From positions 1 through 46,474 of the forward strand of contig JAICOJ010000018.1 in the NCBI GenBank assembly GCA_025930755.1: DNA of 46,474 bases. The letters are read 5' to 3'. Of the stretch, positions 32,992 to 42,311 are shown one piece after another. Numbering within the stretch: position 1 is the first letter of the stretch; the number at the start of each line of letters is the position of its first letter. The stretch comes from Gemmatimonadaceae bacterium. GTDB taxonomy: Bacteria > Gemmatimonadota > Gemmatimonadetes > Gemmatimonadales > Gemmatimonadaceae. The translations under genes and the position numbers were made by a program. Under the pieces are notes generated by a model. That model did no database searches. It had not been told where the DNA came from and was given only the letters and a program-made list of their open reading frames with translations.

Positions 32992-34286
32992 CTCCGCGCG
33001 TTCTTCTCGTGGCGTGGGACTACCCGCACGTCGAGCACGCAACCGGGGCGCCCGTCGCGCGCCGCGTGCATCAGGTCGCGCAGGGGTTCGCGATCCACGG
33101 TTGGGCGGTCGACGTCATCATCCGTGACCATTACGCCTCCGGATCCGCGCCCGGCGTCGCGCGACGCCTTGCCGAACGACACGCCGACTCGATCCTAACG
33201 ATTCACGCCGTCGCGGGTCCCGACGGAAAGCCGACGGAGCGGCCCCGCGCGCTGCGGCTTCTGTCGACTGCGTGGCACGCCATAACCGTGGGAGACCGGA
33301 CGGGTCGCTGGGGTCGTGCGGCGACAGGATACCTGCGCACGGGCGCGGTCCCGCGTCCGGATCTCGTGATCGGGTTCTACACGCCGCGCGGTCCGCTCGT
33401 CACCGCGGAGTGGGCGCATCGACATTGGGATGTGCCGTGGATGGCCGATCTACAGGACGAGTGGTCGCAGGGATCCGGGCCGGCGCTGCGTCCGCTCGTG
33501 CGGCACTGGATGCGGCGATCGCTGCGAAGCGCGCGCAGGGTTGTGCAGGTGTCGCCGGAATGGGCCGAGATGGATCGAGCGGCGCTGCGCCGCGATGTGC
33601 ATGTACTTCGCCACGCCGTTCCCCTCGCGGACTTCCGCGCCGACCCGCGAGCCCGGCCGGCAGGAGTGGGCAAGGTGCTGACACTTCTGTACGCCGGTTC
33701 GCTCAACGTTCGCGAGCAGGACCCTCGCCCGCTCCTCGAGGCAATGCGAGTCGTTCGTGCGGCCTCGGGGGTCGGCCCGAGCACCGTCCGCCTCGAGATC
33801 GCGTCGTCGGAATCGGCGTTTGCCGGCTGGCGAAAGGAAGCTGAGCGCGTCGGCGTCGCGGATCAGCTGCACTGGCTCGGCTGGCTCGACGAACGACGGT
33901 TGACGTCCGCGATGCACGACGCGGATGCTCTGGTGTTCGTCCCGCTGTCGACGCCCGAGCGACCAGGTGTCCCCTCGAAGCTCTTCGCCTATCTGGGCAC
34001 CGGCACCCCGATCCTGCTTGCTGGCCCGGACTCGGGCGGCCTAACGTCGCTGTTCGCGGAATGGCAGGCACGGAAGGTTCTGTGCGCCGAGGCTGGCCAG
34101 ATTCGCGAGGCCCTCGAGCGGCTCTTCCGAGGGGACAGCTCGATGTGCCTGACATTGTCGGCCTGTGGAACCCGACCGCTCGATGCTCGCGAACTTGGCC
34201 AGCGCTACGTGAGCTGGGCCGCGGAACTCGTCCGCCCCCGGTCGTTCGACATCGTGCCGGTCGGTACGCCGGCGACTGTCCGTTGA
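32988..34286 (+). CDS. GT-B glycosyltransferase, GT4-like
   Basis: 432 residues from ATG 32988 (ATGA overlap with the previous stop; a GTG 7 codons earlier is in frame). The acceptor domain begins VLLVAWDYPHVEHATGAP. Further features are WMADLQDEWSQG, VVQVSPEWAEMDR, LLYAGSLNVREQDPRPLLEA and VPSKLFAYLGTGTPILL, where the classical second glutamate is absent. This K-L-F-x-Y-L-G pattern is common in WbuB-like and CapM-like GT4 relatives. The stop overlaps the TTG of the next gene (TTGA). Confidence 0.78.
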   Translation: MTPRVLLVAWDYPHVEHATGAPVARRVHQVAQGFAIHGWAVDVIIRDHYASGSAPGVARRLAERHADSILTIHAVAGPDGKPTERPRALRLLSTAWHAITVGDRTGRWGRAATGYLRTGAVPRPDLVIGFYTPRGPLVTAEWAHRHWDVPWMADLQDEWSQGSGPALRPLVRHWMRRSLRSARRVVQVSPEWAEMDRAALRRDVHVLRHAVPLADFRADPRARPAGVGKVLTLLYAGSLNVREQDPRPLLEAMRVVRAASGVGPSTVRLEIASSESAFAGWRKEAERVGVADQLHWLGWLDERRLTSAMHDADALVFVPLSTPERPGVPSKLFAYLGTGTPILLAGPDSGGLTSLFAEWQARKVLCAEAGQIREALERLFRGDSSMCLTLSACGTRPLDARELGQRYVSWAAELVRPRSFDIVPVGTPATVR

Positions 34287-35422
34287 TCGCCAGGCTCCGG
34301 CACGCGATCTCGGCGGCCCGTTACGGCGCGGCCGAAGCCATGCGCCTAACGCGTTGCCTGATCCGTTCGCGAAGGCGGGTGGTAGTGGGGTACACCAAGG
34401 CGCATCCCATTTACACGGACGTACTCGAGGACGCGCCGCCCGATGGGTTCGCCGGGTATCGGAGATCCGACGTTCGCTGGCTGCAGCCCCTCGATCGGCA
34501 TCTGCGCGCTCGAGTGCGTATTGTCCATTGTGACGCGGCCAACATGGCGGTTGATTTTGGGAAGCAGGTACCCCTCATCGTCGAGTGCGAAGGCCGGCCG
34601 CGCGACGATTTCCTGCAGTCGCCGAGGATAAAGCGCGTCTTCGTAGAGTCGCGCTGGGCAGGTGGGCCCTTCCTCGAGCGCGGCGACGTCACGCTGCTAC
34701 GGCCGTCGGTTCGCCGCCCTCCGCGGCGGATGCAGCGCCGCCGCGAGACGGACCCGATCGTGCTCCTCGCGGTGGGATATGGAGCTCTCGTAAAGGGCTT
34801 CGATGTGGCCGTTCGCATCTTCGACGTGCTGCGCACGGAGGTTGCGGTTCGATTAGTCATTGCCGGCACCGTGCCGCACAATCGCGACTACTATCCAGAG
34901 ATTTCACCGGACACGGTCGAGCGGGAGAGGCTCGGGGAGCTCGAACATCGGCTGCGATCGGACCCCTGTGTGGATTTCCGCCCTCGGCGACGAAGCCAAA
35001 TGGGGAAGGTCTACGCATCAGCCGATGTTTATCTCCATTTCAGCCGCCTCGAGACATTTGGCTACTCCATTCTGGAAGCGATGAGCCACGGCTTGCCGGT
35101 CGTGGCGACACACCTCAACGCAATTCCCGAAATGGTGGATCACGGACGTAGCGGATATCTCTGCGATCCCGGCGGGGCGGACATCAACTCGCTGGCCTGG
35201 CAGGAACGTGTCTTCCGCCAGGGGCTCGAGGCGACGCAGCGTCTGGCTCGCGATCCAGCGCTTCGGATGACACTGGGAAGCGCCGGACGTGAGCGCGTCG
35301 CTCACGCGTTCGACATCGATGTCAAGCGAGCACGTCTCGCGGCGGCCTATCGCGATGCGATGGCGCCTGCCGCTCCCCTCCCCGTCATGCGCGACGTCAC
35401 ACTGAGCACCTCTCGCCCGTGA
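34283..35422 (+). CDS. GT4 family glycosyltransferase
   Basis: 379 residues from TTG 34283, chosen because it overlaps the previous stop as TTGA; the frame extends further upstream as a shadow. The N-terminal acceptor domain is short (GYTKAHPIYTDVL, IVHCDAANMAV). The donor domain has LLAVGYGALVKGFDVAVRIF, LVIAGTVPHNRDYY, and the E-x7-E signature LETFGYSILEAMSHGLPVV followed by HGRSGYLCDPGG. It looks slightly less GC-rich than the housekeeping genes. The next gene is a third asparagine synthase, 27 nt downstream. Confidence 0.82.
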   Translation: MIARLRHAISAARYGAAEAMRLTRCLIRSRRRVVVGYTKAHPIYTDVLEDAPPDGFAGYRRSDVRWLQPLDRHLRARVRIVHCDAANMAVDFGKQVPLIVECEGRPRDDFLQSPRIKRVFVESRWAGGPFLERGDVTLLRPSVRRPPRRMQRRRETDPIVLLAVGYGALVKGFDVAVRIFDVLRTEVAVRLVIAGTVPHNRDYYPEISPDTVERERLGELEHRLRSDPCVDFRPRRRSQMGKVYASADVYLHFSRLETFGYSILEAMSHGLPVVATHLNAIPEMVDHGRSGYLCDPGGADINSLAWQERVFRQGLEATQRLARDPALRMTLGSAGRERVAHAFDIDVKRARLAAAYRDAMAPAAPLPVMRDVTLSTSRP

Positions 35423-35449
35423 TTTCACCCCTGACGTGGTGCAACTGAC

Positions 35450-37381
35450 ATGTGCGGCATAGTGGGGATCCTGACGGCCGAGTCGGGCGACGGGCGCTTT
35501 GACCGCGAGCTCATCCAGCGCATGAGCTCATCGCTTGCGCACCGAGGACCAGACGCGGCCGGAGCCCTGGTGGAGCTCCCGGTGCTGCTCGGACATCGTC
35601 GTCTGAGCATCATCGATCTCTCGGAGGCGGGGTGCCAGCCGATGGAGGACGCGTCCGGCCGACTGGTGATCGCCTACAACGGGGAGGTGTACAACTACCT
35701 CGAGCTGCGTGATCAGTTACGCGATCGCGGGCACCGCTTCCAGACGCGCACGGACACGGAGGTAGTGCTCGCCGCCTATCGCGAATGGGGCGAACGAGCG
35801 GTGGAACGTTTCAACGGCATGTGGGCGCTCGCGATCTGGGATCGCGAACGCCAGGAGCTCTTCCTCTGCCGTGACCGTGCCGGCAAGAAGCCTCTGTATT
35901 ACGCGCGTGACAGCGATGGAACGCTGTACTTCTCCAGCGAGGTGCGAGCGCTGAGAGCGGCGGGGCTGCGTTTCGGGCTGGAGCCCCAGGCGGCGTTCGA
36001 TTTCATCACCCAGGGGACGTATGGGCACCTGGGCGATCGCGGCTTCTTTAGCGGCCTGAGGCAGGTGCCTGCAGCTCACTGGATGAAGGTCCGCCCGGAC
36101 GGGTCGGAAGAGGTACACCGCTACTGGGACATTCCCACCGTGTCCGAGCGTGAACGGCGGCCCTACGACGCCGGGGTACGACGCGAGTTTCGCGACCTGG
36201 TCATCGATTCCATCCGCCTGCGGCTGCGCTCCGATGTTCCCGTCGGTACGACGCTGTCTGGCGGCCTGGATTCTTCAACCATTGCGGTGGTCGCCAATCA
36301 GCTGACGGGCGGCGCGCCGATGCACGTGTTCACAAGCCTCTTTCCGGGCTCCCGGCACGACGAGACTGCCTACTTCGACGCCGTGGTCAGCCGTCTTGAC
36401 CAGCCCATCGTCCATCGTGTTTCACCCGAACAGGAGGCGTGGCCGGAGTCGCTCGAGCAGGTCCTCATGCATCAGGAGGAGCCGTTCGGCGACACGTCGA
36501 TTTTTGCGCACTTCTATCTCATGCGCGAGGCGCGGCGGGCCGGCGTGCCGGTCGTGCTGTCGGGGCAGGGCGGCGATGAGCTGCTCCTCGGCTACACATC
36601 GATGGTCAATGCATACCTCGGTCACCTGCTGTCACGCGGTCGACTCCGCGCGGGGCTCATCGAGGCGAGACTCTGGTCGGAAGGCCTTGGAACGACGCTG
36701 CCGGGAGTGCTGCGGGCGGCGCTTCCGCACGTGCTTCCGCTCCCGCTTCGCGACCGCGCACGGGCCGCGTTCCTTGCCCGCCGGGCCAGATTGGTCACGC
36801 GTCAATTGCGATCGGCTGCAACACTGAGACGATTCGAGGCGACGGGACGCCGGAACTCCCTCGATAGTTACCTCACTCAGGTATTCTCCCGATTCGCCAT
36901 TCCGCATCTCGTGCATTACGACGATCGCAATGCCATGGCATGGTCCGTGGAAGGGCGGATGCCATTTCTGGATTACCGAGTAGTGGAGCTGCTTGCGGGC
37001 GTTGCGTATGACGCGCTGTTCTCACTCGGGCACACCAAGCGGATACTGCGGGATGCGTTTTCCGATCTGCTTCCCCCGTTGGTCGCGCAGCGGCGCGATA
37101 AGGTCGGCTTTCATACTCCGCTCGCGGCCTGGCTTCGCTCGAATCGCGAATGGCTGCTCGCATTCATGTCGACGGCACGCGTTGAGGAGATGGGGGTCCT
37201 TCGCGCGCCGATGTATCAGGAGAGTCTCCGTCGAGTGATGGCTGGGGAGGACGGCCTCGCGCTGGACGTATGGCGGGGCGCGATTCTCCACCTCTGGATG
37301 GATCGATTCGGCGTGCCGGGGATCGCGGCCGACACCCCGGGCGGCCTCACGACACGACCCGCGTCGCGGCGGGCAGCCTAA
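35450..37381 (+). CDS. asnB: asparagine synthase-type glutamine amidotransferase, copy 3
   Basis: 643 residues. Catalytic Cys2 (MCGIVG), HRGPDAAG, HRRLSIIDLSEAG, NGEVYNYLELR and TDTEVVL are intact. PP-loop SGGLDS (270-275), GQGGDELLLGY, DDRNAMAWSVEGRMPFLDY and KVGFHTP complete the synthetase. The 27-nt gap before ATG lacks a strong ribosome site. It lies between a GT4 gene and the Wzy-like polymerase. Its synthetase half is closer in motif layout to copy 2 than to copy 1 (by eye). It probably amidates a carboxyl group of a different glycan residue or at a different assembly stage from the other copies. Confidence 0.9.
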   Translation: MCGIVGILTAESGDGRFDRELIQRMSSSLAHRGPDAAGALVELPVLLGHRRLSIIDLSEAGCQPMEDASGRLVIAYNGEVYNYLELRDQLRDRGHRFQTRTDTEVVLAAYREWGERAVERFNGMWALAIWDRERQELFLCRDRAGKKPLYYARDSDGTLYFSSEVRALRAAGLRFGLEPQAAFDFITQGTYGHLGDRGFFSGLRQVPAAHWMKVRPDGSEEVHRYWDIPTVSERERRPYDAGVRREFRDLVIDSIRLRLRSDVPVGTTLSGGLDSSTIAVVANQLTGGAPMHVFTSLFPGSRHDETAYFDAVVSRLDQPIVHRVSPEQEAWPESLEQVLMHQEEPFGDTSIFAHFYLMREARRAGVPVVLSGQGGDELLLGYTSMVNAYLGHLLSRGRLRAGLIEARLWSEGLGTTLPGVLRAALPHVLPLPLRDRARAAFLARRARLVTRQLRSAATLRRFEATGRRNSLDSYLTQVFSRFAIPHLVHYDDRNAMAWSVEGRMPFLDYRVVELLAGVAYDALFSLGHTKRILRDAFSDLLPPLVAQRRDKVGFHTPLAAWLRSNREWLLAFMSTARVEEMGVLRAPMYQESLRRVMAGEDGLALDVWRGAILHLWMDRFGVPGIAADTPGGLTTRPASRRAA

Positions 37382-37389
37382 CAGTGGAT

Positions 37390-38892
37390 ATGCGCGTCGC
37401 GGCGAGCAATCGGGCCGCCGCCGGGAAGCGATACCAGCGACTCGCCCGCAATGCGAGCGCGGTCCTGTTCACGATCGGCGCCGGCCTGTGCATGGGGAGT
37501 GTGACGCTTGCATCCCCGCTCTGGACTGCGGCGGGCACGCTGGCCCTGTCGCTTGGCCTGGTCGCTCGGGATGCCGCGGGTGTTGCGTGGCGGTCGGTCA
37601 CGCCAATGACAGTCTACGCGTTCGCGACTGCGCTCAGCAGCGCCGCCAACATTACAGGCCTGCTGGCCGCGGATACCGATCGCCGACAGCTGTATTTTCT
37701 GTATACGCACGAAGAGCACATGCTTCTGGCAATGCAGCTGACCCTCGCCGGGCTCCTCATTCCCATCGCGGCATTCCGCGCGACGCTGGCGCTCCAGCCG
37801 GGGGGGACGGCGACCGGCCTGCTGCCGCGAGTGTACGGCGTCGTCCGCGATGGGACGCTGTTCCGGTGGGGCGTCGTGATTGCCGTCGTCGTCATGGCGA
37901 TGCGCATCGCCACGCCGCTGACGGGCCTGGGCACGATCAGCGCGCTCATTTGGCTCCTGCCGCAACTGATCGTCTTCGCGCTGGCTCGACGCGGGGTGAT
38001 GATCGGGAATCGCCGCATGGTGTTCGCCGCGCTGGGGCTGGCGGTCCTCGAGGCGCTGCGCGCGCTCATGTTCGACTTCTTGCGCAGCGACATCATCGCG
38101 CCGGTCATCGCCTTCGCGATCGGGACCGTGCTCGGCGCACGCTCGTTCCGCGTAGTCCGCTCATCCTTCTTCCTACCGATCTACGCCCTGACGGCGCTGT
38201 TCATTCTGTATTTCGGGCTGTTCGGCGAGGAACGTTCACGAATGTCGGTCGGCGTGGGTCGCCTGGAGCAGCTGGCCGAGCTGAGTGAGATGGAGGAGAC
38301 TGGCGGGTACACCCCCGGGGAGCAGCGGCAAACCCTCCTCACGCGCCTAACGACGTTCAACCAGCTGACGCAGGTTGCGCGCATCGTGGAAGAAGATGGG
38401 CATCTCGGCGGGACCACGCTCGAGTATCTGGGATACGCCTTCATCCCACGGGTGTTGTGGCCGGAGAAGCCGAAAATCGCCAAGGGGGCGTGGTTCGCTC
38501 TGCGCATTGGGCAGGCTCGCGTCGGCGAATCAGGCTCCATCACGAATTCGGTGAACATGACGATTCCGGGCGAGCTTTACCTGAACTACGGCTGGCTCGG
38601 AGTCCTCGCCGGGCTGAGCATCTTCGGGGCGCTCCTCGCAATCCTGTGGGACCGGGTGGCGTTCTGGGATGCCATGTCGAACACGCTCGGGTCGGCCTTC
38701 GGCTACTACCTGCTCTGGGTCGGGCTCACCATGGCGGCCGACCTGCAGATCATCGTTACACTGATCGCGATGTATCTGCTCTTCATCGGGGCAGGCTGGG
38801 TGGTCGGCTCATTCTCGGCGCCGAGCAGTCCCGCACGTACGGTCCTCCGGACCACCGCGCGAACCGAGGACGCCGTGGGCCGAATGTCGTGA
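37390..38892 (+). CDS. O-antigen/oligosaccharide polymerase-like membrane protein (Wzy-like)
   Basis: 500 residues from ATG 37390 (GTG 37384 is also in frame). There are about eleven hydrophobic segments. A large loop before the last third contains FIPRVLWPEKPKIAKGAWF, then TNSVNMTIPGELYLNYGWLG and VGLTMAADLQIIVTLIAMYL, the signature of Wzy/O-antigen polymerase-like proteins with a periplasmic catalytic loop. It may polymerise or ligate repeat units. That is unexpected beside a Wzm/Wzt exporter, which normally handles chains polymerised in the cytoplasm. The next gene overlaps by GTGA. A CCTAACG heptamer lies at 38346-38352. Confidence 0.82.
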   Translation: MRVAASNRAAAGKRYQRLARNASAVLFTIGAGLCMGSVTLASPLWTAAGTLALSLGLVARDAAGVAWRSVTPMTVYAFATALSSAANITGLLAADTDRRQLYFLYTHEEHMLLAMQLTLAGLLIPIAAFRATLALQPGGTATGLLPRVYGVVRDGTLFRWGVVIAVVVMAMRIATPLTGLGTISALIWLLPQLIVFALARRGVMIGNRRMVFAALGLAVLEALRALMFDFLRSDIIAPVIAFAIGTVLGARSFRVVRSSFFLPIYALTALFILYFGLFGEERSRMSVGVGRLEQLAELSEMEETGGYTPGEQRQTLLTRLTTFNQLTQVARIVEEDGHLGGTTLEYLGYAFIPRVLWPEKPKIAKGAWFALRIGQARVGESGSITNSVNMTIPGELYLNYGWLGVLAGLSIFGALLAILWDRVAFWDAMSNTLGSAFGYYLLWVGLTMAADLQIIVTLIAMYLLFIGAGWVVGSFSAPSSPARTVLRTTARTEDAVGRMS

Positions 38893-40010
38893 ATCCGACG
38901 TCCGCGCCGACAGCCCGCGTCGTTCCGGCCTCAGTGCGGTCGGAGTCGCACGCGCCCGGTCGGGCCGTTGCCGTGTGCGACCTGTGGCTGGGGAGCAACG
39001 GCTACGCCGGCATGAAGGCGCTTCGGCGCGCGGGCTGGTCCGTCCACGTCGTGGCCGAGTGGGAATACGTGCCCATCCGTTGGGAGGGCACCGCGATGAA
39101 GGCCATCGGTCGCGTTGTTCGGCGGGCCGCCGTGCGGGAATTCAACGACGCGCTGCTCGACTGGGCGGAGCGCATACAGGCGGACCTGCTGCTGGTATTC
39201 AAGGGGATGTTCGTTGCGCGCGATACCATCAGGGAGCTGAGGCGGCGAGGAGTCCGCGCATACTGCTTCTATCCCGATGTCTCCTTCCGCGCCCATGGCC
39301 CATATCTGCCGTTGGCGCTGCCGGAGTACGACTGGGTGTTCACCGCGAAGAGCTTCGGGCTCGGCGACTTGAGAGAGCAGTTGGGGGTGACACGCGCCAG
39401 CCTGCTTCTGCACGCATTTGACCCGGACCTCCATGGCCCGCGTACACTCGGCACGGCGGATCTGGCCCGTTATCAATGCGACGTGTCGTTCATTGGCACA
39501 TGGTCACCCAAGAAGGAACGTCTTCTTGCCTTTCTGGTCGAGCAGCGACCGCAGCTTCGCGTCCGGATTTGGGGGGAGCAGTGGTTCAAGGCTACCGCAC
39601 CGTCACTGCGCGATGCGATCGTCGGCCACGGCCTGGAGGGCGAGGAGTACGTGCGCGCGATCTGTGCGTCCACGATCAATCTCGGCATCCTGAGCGAGCA
39701 GCGTACCGGCGCATCCTCGGGCGATCGAATCACGTCACGCACCTTTCACATCCCGGCGTGCCGGGCGTTCCTGCTCCACGAACGCACCGAGGAGGTCACT
39801 GCGATCTTGCCGGAGGATACCGCGATCGCGTGCTTCGCTGATGCCGCAGAACTGGTATCGCGGGTCGATGCATACCTGAACGACGCAGATCGTCGGCGCA
39901 CCATGACGCGCGAAGCGTACGCCATCGTCACCGTGGCGCACAGCTGGGATCACCGTATCGACGCCATCCTTGCTCGACATCGCCAGCTGTCGGAATCGCA
40001 ACGGCCGTAG
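38889..40010 (+). CDS. CgeB-like glycosyltransferase (Glyco_trans_1_2 type)
   Basis: 373 residues from GTG 38889 (overlaps the polymerase stop). The N-terminal part (GYAGMKALRRAGWSVHVV, LLLVFKGMFVARDTI, RAYCFYPDVSFRAHGPY) and the C-terminal part (CDVSFIGTWSPKKERLLAFL, INLGILSEQR, SRTFHIPACRAFLLHER) match the CgeB-like GT-B proteins found in glycan and spore-coat loci. The residues R-T-F-x-I-P in the donor site are conserved in that family. The first about 25 residues are low in complexity. Sugar donor unknown. Confidence 0.78.
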   Translation: MNPTSAPTARVVPASVRSESHAPGRAVAVCDLWLGSNGYAGMKALRRAGWSVHVVAEWEYVPIRWEGTAMKAIGRVVRRAAVREFNDALLDWAERIQADLLLVFKGMFVARDTIRELRRRGVRAYCFYPDVSFRAHGPYLPLALPEYDWVFTAKSFGLGDLREQLGVTRASLLLHAFDPDLHGPRTLGTADLARYQCDVSFIGTWSPKKERLLAFLVEQRPQLRVRIWGEQWFKATAPSLRDAIVGHGLEGEEYVRAICASTINLGILSEQRTGASSGDRITSRTFHIPACRAFLLHERTEEVTAILPEDTAIACFADAAELVSRVDAYLNDADRRRTMTREAYAIVTVAHSWDHRIDAILARHRQLSESQRP

Positions 40011-40030
40011 TTTGGCACTCGTCGAATGTC

Positions 40031-41230
40031 GTGACAGCTGAGGAACCCTCGTCGGCGCTGCTCCTTGCCGGCTCCCCGCCCGGCGGCCATGCGGGCAATT
40101 CAGTGAGCACGCAGGTTCTTCTGGAAGCGTTGGCGCGACGGTGGCCCGTCGAGACCATCTCTCATTCTGCCGGCCCCATTCCACATGTGCGGCGCACGCA
40201 GCGAGAGGGCGGGGTTCACTGGACCTTGGCGACGCAGCCCCTCACACCGCACGCGGAGGGTTTTCCGGCGGCGCTCGTATCGCGACAGCGCTTCCGGAAC
40301 GTTCCGGCAGCGTGGGTCGTAAACTCGCGGTACGCGGCGCTTCCAATGGCAGCCCGCATTCCGTACGTGCTTTGGGAAGCGACCACCCTGTCCGACGAGA
40401 TCGCCGCGACAAGCGGGACAGCCGCACGACGTGCCGGGCTCGGGACAGGTCTCGGCGCCGCCCTTCACTCGACGTTGCTTCCGCTCAACCGACAGATCGA
40501 GCGCGCCAGCTATCGGCGCGCAGCGGTACTCCTGGCGATGAGCGAGCATACGCGCGCGTGCATGATCATGGAGCATGACGTGCCCCCGGACCGCGTGACC
40601 TGCCTCCCGCATCCGCCGACGTCTGCGTACCTAACGGCGCTGGCTGCCGCCCGGGCGCGCGCACAGGAGCGACCGTCCGGTATGCGTCTCCTGTTCGTGG
40701 GACGTGCGGATGACCCGAGAAAGAACTTCGGCTTGCTGGAAGAGGCCTATGTGTTGGCGCGCGCGCGGGCGGCCGAGCTCTCACTCACCGTCGTTGGACC
40801 CCACACACCGGTGTGGCGCTCGCGGCTATCGTTGGATGCGGCCCGCGACAACGTCTCGTTTCTGGGGAGCGTGCCGCTGGACGAGCTCGTGCGCGCGTAC
40901 CTCTCGCACGATCTGCTGGTCGTATCGTCGCGGCAGGAAGGCTTCGGAATCGTGGTAGCGGAGGCGTTGCACGCGGGCCTGCCCGTACTATCGACGCGGT
41001 GCGGCGGACCCGAGCACACGATCGCATCGAGTCGCGCCGGGGTTCTTGTCGAGCACGACGCGAGGACGTTCGCCGATGCGCTCGTGCGCCTGACCCACGA
41101 TGTGGGCTGTCGGCAAGAGATGGGCGCGCGCGGGCGCGCGTTTGCGGAGCGTGAGTTGTCGTTCGAGGTGTTCGCCCATCGCGTCGGGGAGATCACCGAC
41201 ACCGTGATCGGTGGGAATCCCCGCCGTTGA
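40031..41230 (+). CDS. GT4 family glycosyltransferase
   Basis: 399 residues from GTG 40031. The acceptor domain begins LLLAGSPPGGHAGNSVSTQV. The donor domain contains LLFVGRADDPRKNFGLLEEA, SFLGSVPLDELVRAY and E-x7-E in RQEGFGIVVAEALHAGLPVL with CGGPEHTI. The stop TGA shares one base with the ATG of the following GT4 gene, so the two are probably translated in pairs. The K-N-F in the donor site is common in GT4 enzymes using NDP-sugars. Confidence 0.87.
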   Translation: MTAEEPSSALLLAGSPPGGHAGNSVSTQVLLEALARRWPVETISHSAGPIPHVRRTQREGGVHWTLATQPLTPHAEGFPAALVSRQRFRNVPAAWVVNSRYAALPMAARIPYVLWEATTLSDEIAATSGTAARRAGLGTGLGAALHSTLLPLNRQIERASYRRAAVLLAMSEHTRACMIMEHDVPPDRVTCLPHPPTSAYLTALAAARARAQERPSGMRLLFVGRADDPRKNFGLLEEAYVLARARAAELSLTVVGPHTPVWRSRLSLDAARDNVSFLGSVPLDELVRAYLSHDLLVVSSRQEGFGIVVAEALHAGLPVLSTRCGGPEHTIASSRAGVLVEHDARTFADALVRLTHDVGCRQEMGARGRAFAERELSFEVFAHRVGEITDTVIGGNPRR

Positions 41231-42288
41231 TGCGAATCCTGTTCGATGCACGGTCGGTGAGGACGACGACGGGCGCTTACATCTTCACAGGCCTGACGTC
41301 GGCGTGGCGTCACGATGGCCGCGTCTCGGAGATCCTCGCGGCCGTTCCGCCGGCGTTGGATACGTCGTGGATGCCCGCCCATGTGACACCGGTCGTGTTG
41401 CCGGCGAGGGGTGGATGGCTGAGGCACGTACTGGTATCGCTTACCCGCGCGGCGGACCGCGGACGCGCGGACGTGATTTTCTGCGCGAATGGAACCGGTC
41501 CCCGTGATGGGCGCGCGGTGTTGTACTTTCAGGATCTATTTCACTTTTCCTACCGCAACGCGACCCTTCCGCTACGGACTCAGATGCTCGAAACGGCCCG
41601 AGCAACGTGGCGGACCATGACCGCTTCCCACAGTGGGCTAGGCATTGCCGTGTCCCGAGCAATAGCGGAGGAGGCAAAGCAGGGCGTGCGCAACTTGCCG
41701 ATTCTGGAAATCCCCAACGGCGTCGACGTGGAATCCATTCGCTGGAGCGGCGAGGACGATGTCGTGTACGTCGCTGGCGGTACGGGCCCCCGCAAGAGCG
41801 AGGAAACCGCCGTTCGCGCGTGGGCGCGCCTCGGACACCGACCGCCGAGCGCTACGCTCGAGATCGGCGGAGTGGAGCCGCCAGCGCGACGGCACGCACT
41901 CCAGCAGCTCGTCGCCGACCTTCATCTGGATCACAGGGTTCGCGTGCACGGAGCGTTGCCTCGGCAAGCCTACCTGGAGCGGATGGCGCGAGCACGCGTT
42001 ACGGTGTCGTGCTCGCTCCTCGAATCGTTCGGACTACCCGTGGCCGAGGCGCTCGCCATGGGAGCGCCCGTCCTCTGCAGCGATCTGCCCGCGCATCGCG
42101 AACTCTTGGCGCGCGCCGGAGCCGGAGGCTCGTTTCCCGCCGGCGACGACGCAGCGCTGGCTATGCTGCTCCGACGCGCTCTCGTCGGCGACGCGCCGGC
42201 CCGCCTGATGTCCGCACCGCTGGGCTGGGATTGGAATACCCGCGGCCGTCAGCACATCGATGCGTACCAAACCTATCTCCACGACTGA
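41230..42288 (+). CDS. GT4 family glycosyltransferase
   Basis: 352 residues from ATG 41230 (one-base overlap with the previous stop; a TTG one codon earlier is in frame). The acceptor half starts ILFDARSVRTTTGAYIFTGL, and LGIAVSRAIAEEAKQG marks the interdomain region. The donor half shows VVYVAGGTGPRKSEETAVRA and the signature LESFGLPVAEALAMGAPVLC, then DLPAHRELL. The protein is shorter than the neighbouring GT4 enzymes. It belongs to the compact GT4 set typical of O-antigen clusters. The next gene is the fourth amidotransferase, 23 nt downstream. Confidence 0.86.
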   Translation: MRILFDARSVRTTTGAYIFTGLTSAWRHDGRVSEILAAVPPALDTSWMPAHVTPVVLPARGGWLRHVLVSLTRAADRGRADVIFCANGTGPRDGRAVLYFQDLFHFSYRNATLPLRTQMLETARATWRTMTASHSGLGIAVSRAIAEEAKQGVRNLPILEIPNGVDVESIRWSGEDDVVYVAGGTGPRKSEETAVRAWARLGHRPPSATLEIGGVEPPARRHALQQLVADLHLDHRVRVHGALPRQAYLERMARARVTVSCSLLESFGLPVAEALAMGAPVLCSDLPAHRELLARAGAGGSFPAGDDAALAMLLRRALVGDAPARLMSAPLGWDWNTRGRQHIDAYQTYLHD

Positions 42289-42311
42289 TGCGCGGGGTAT
42301 GAGACGGGCAT

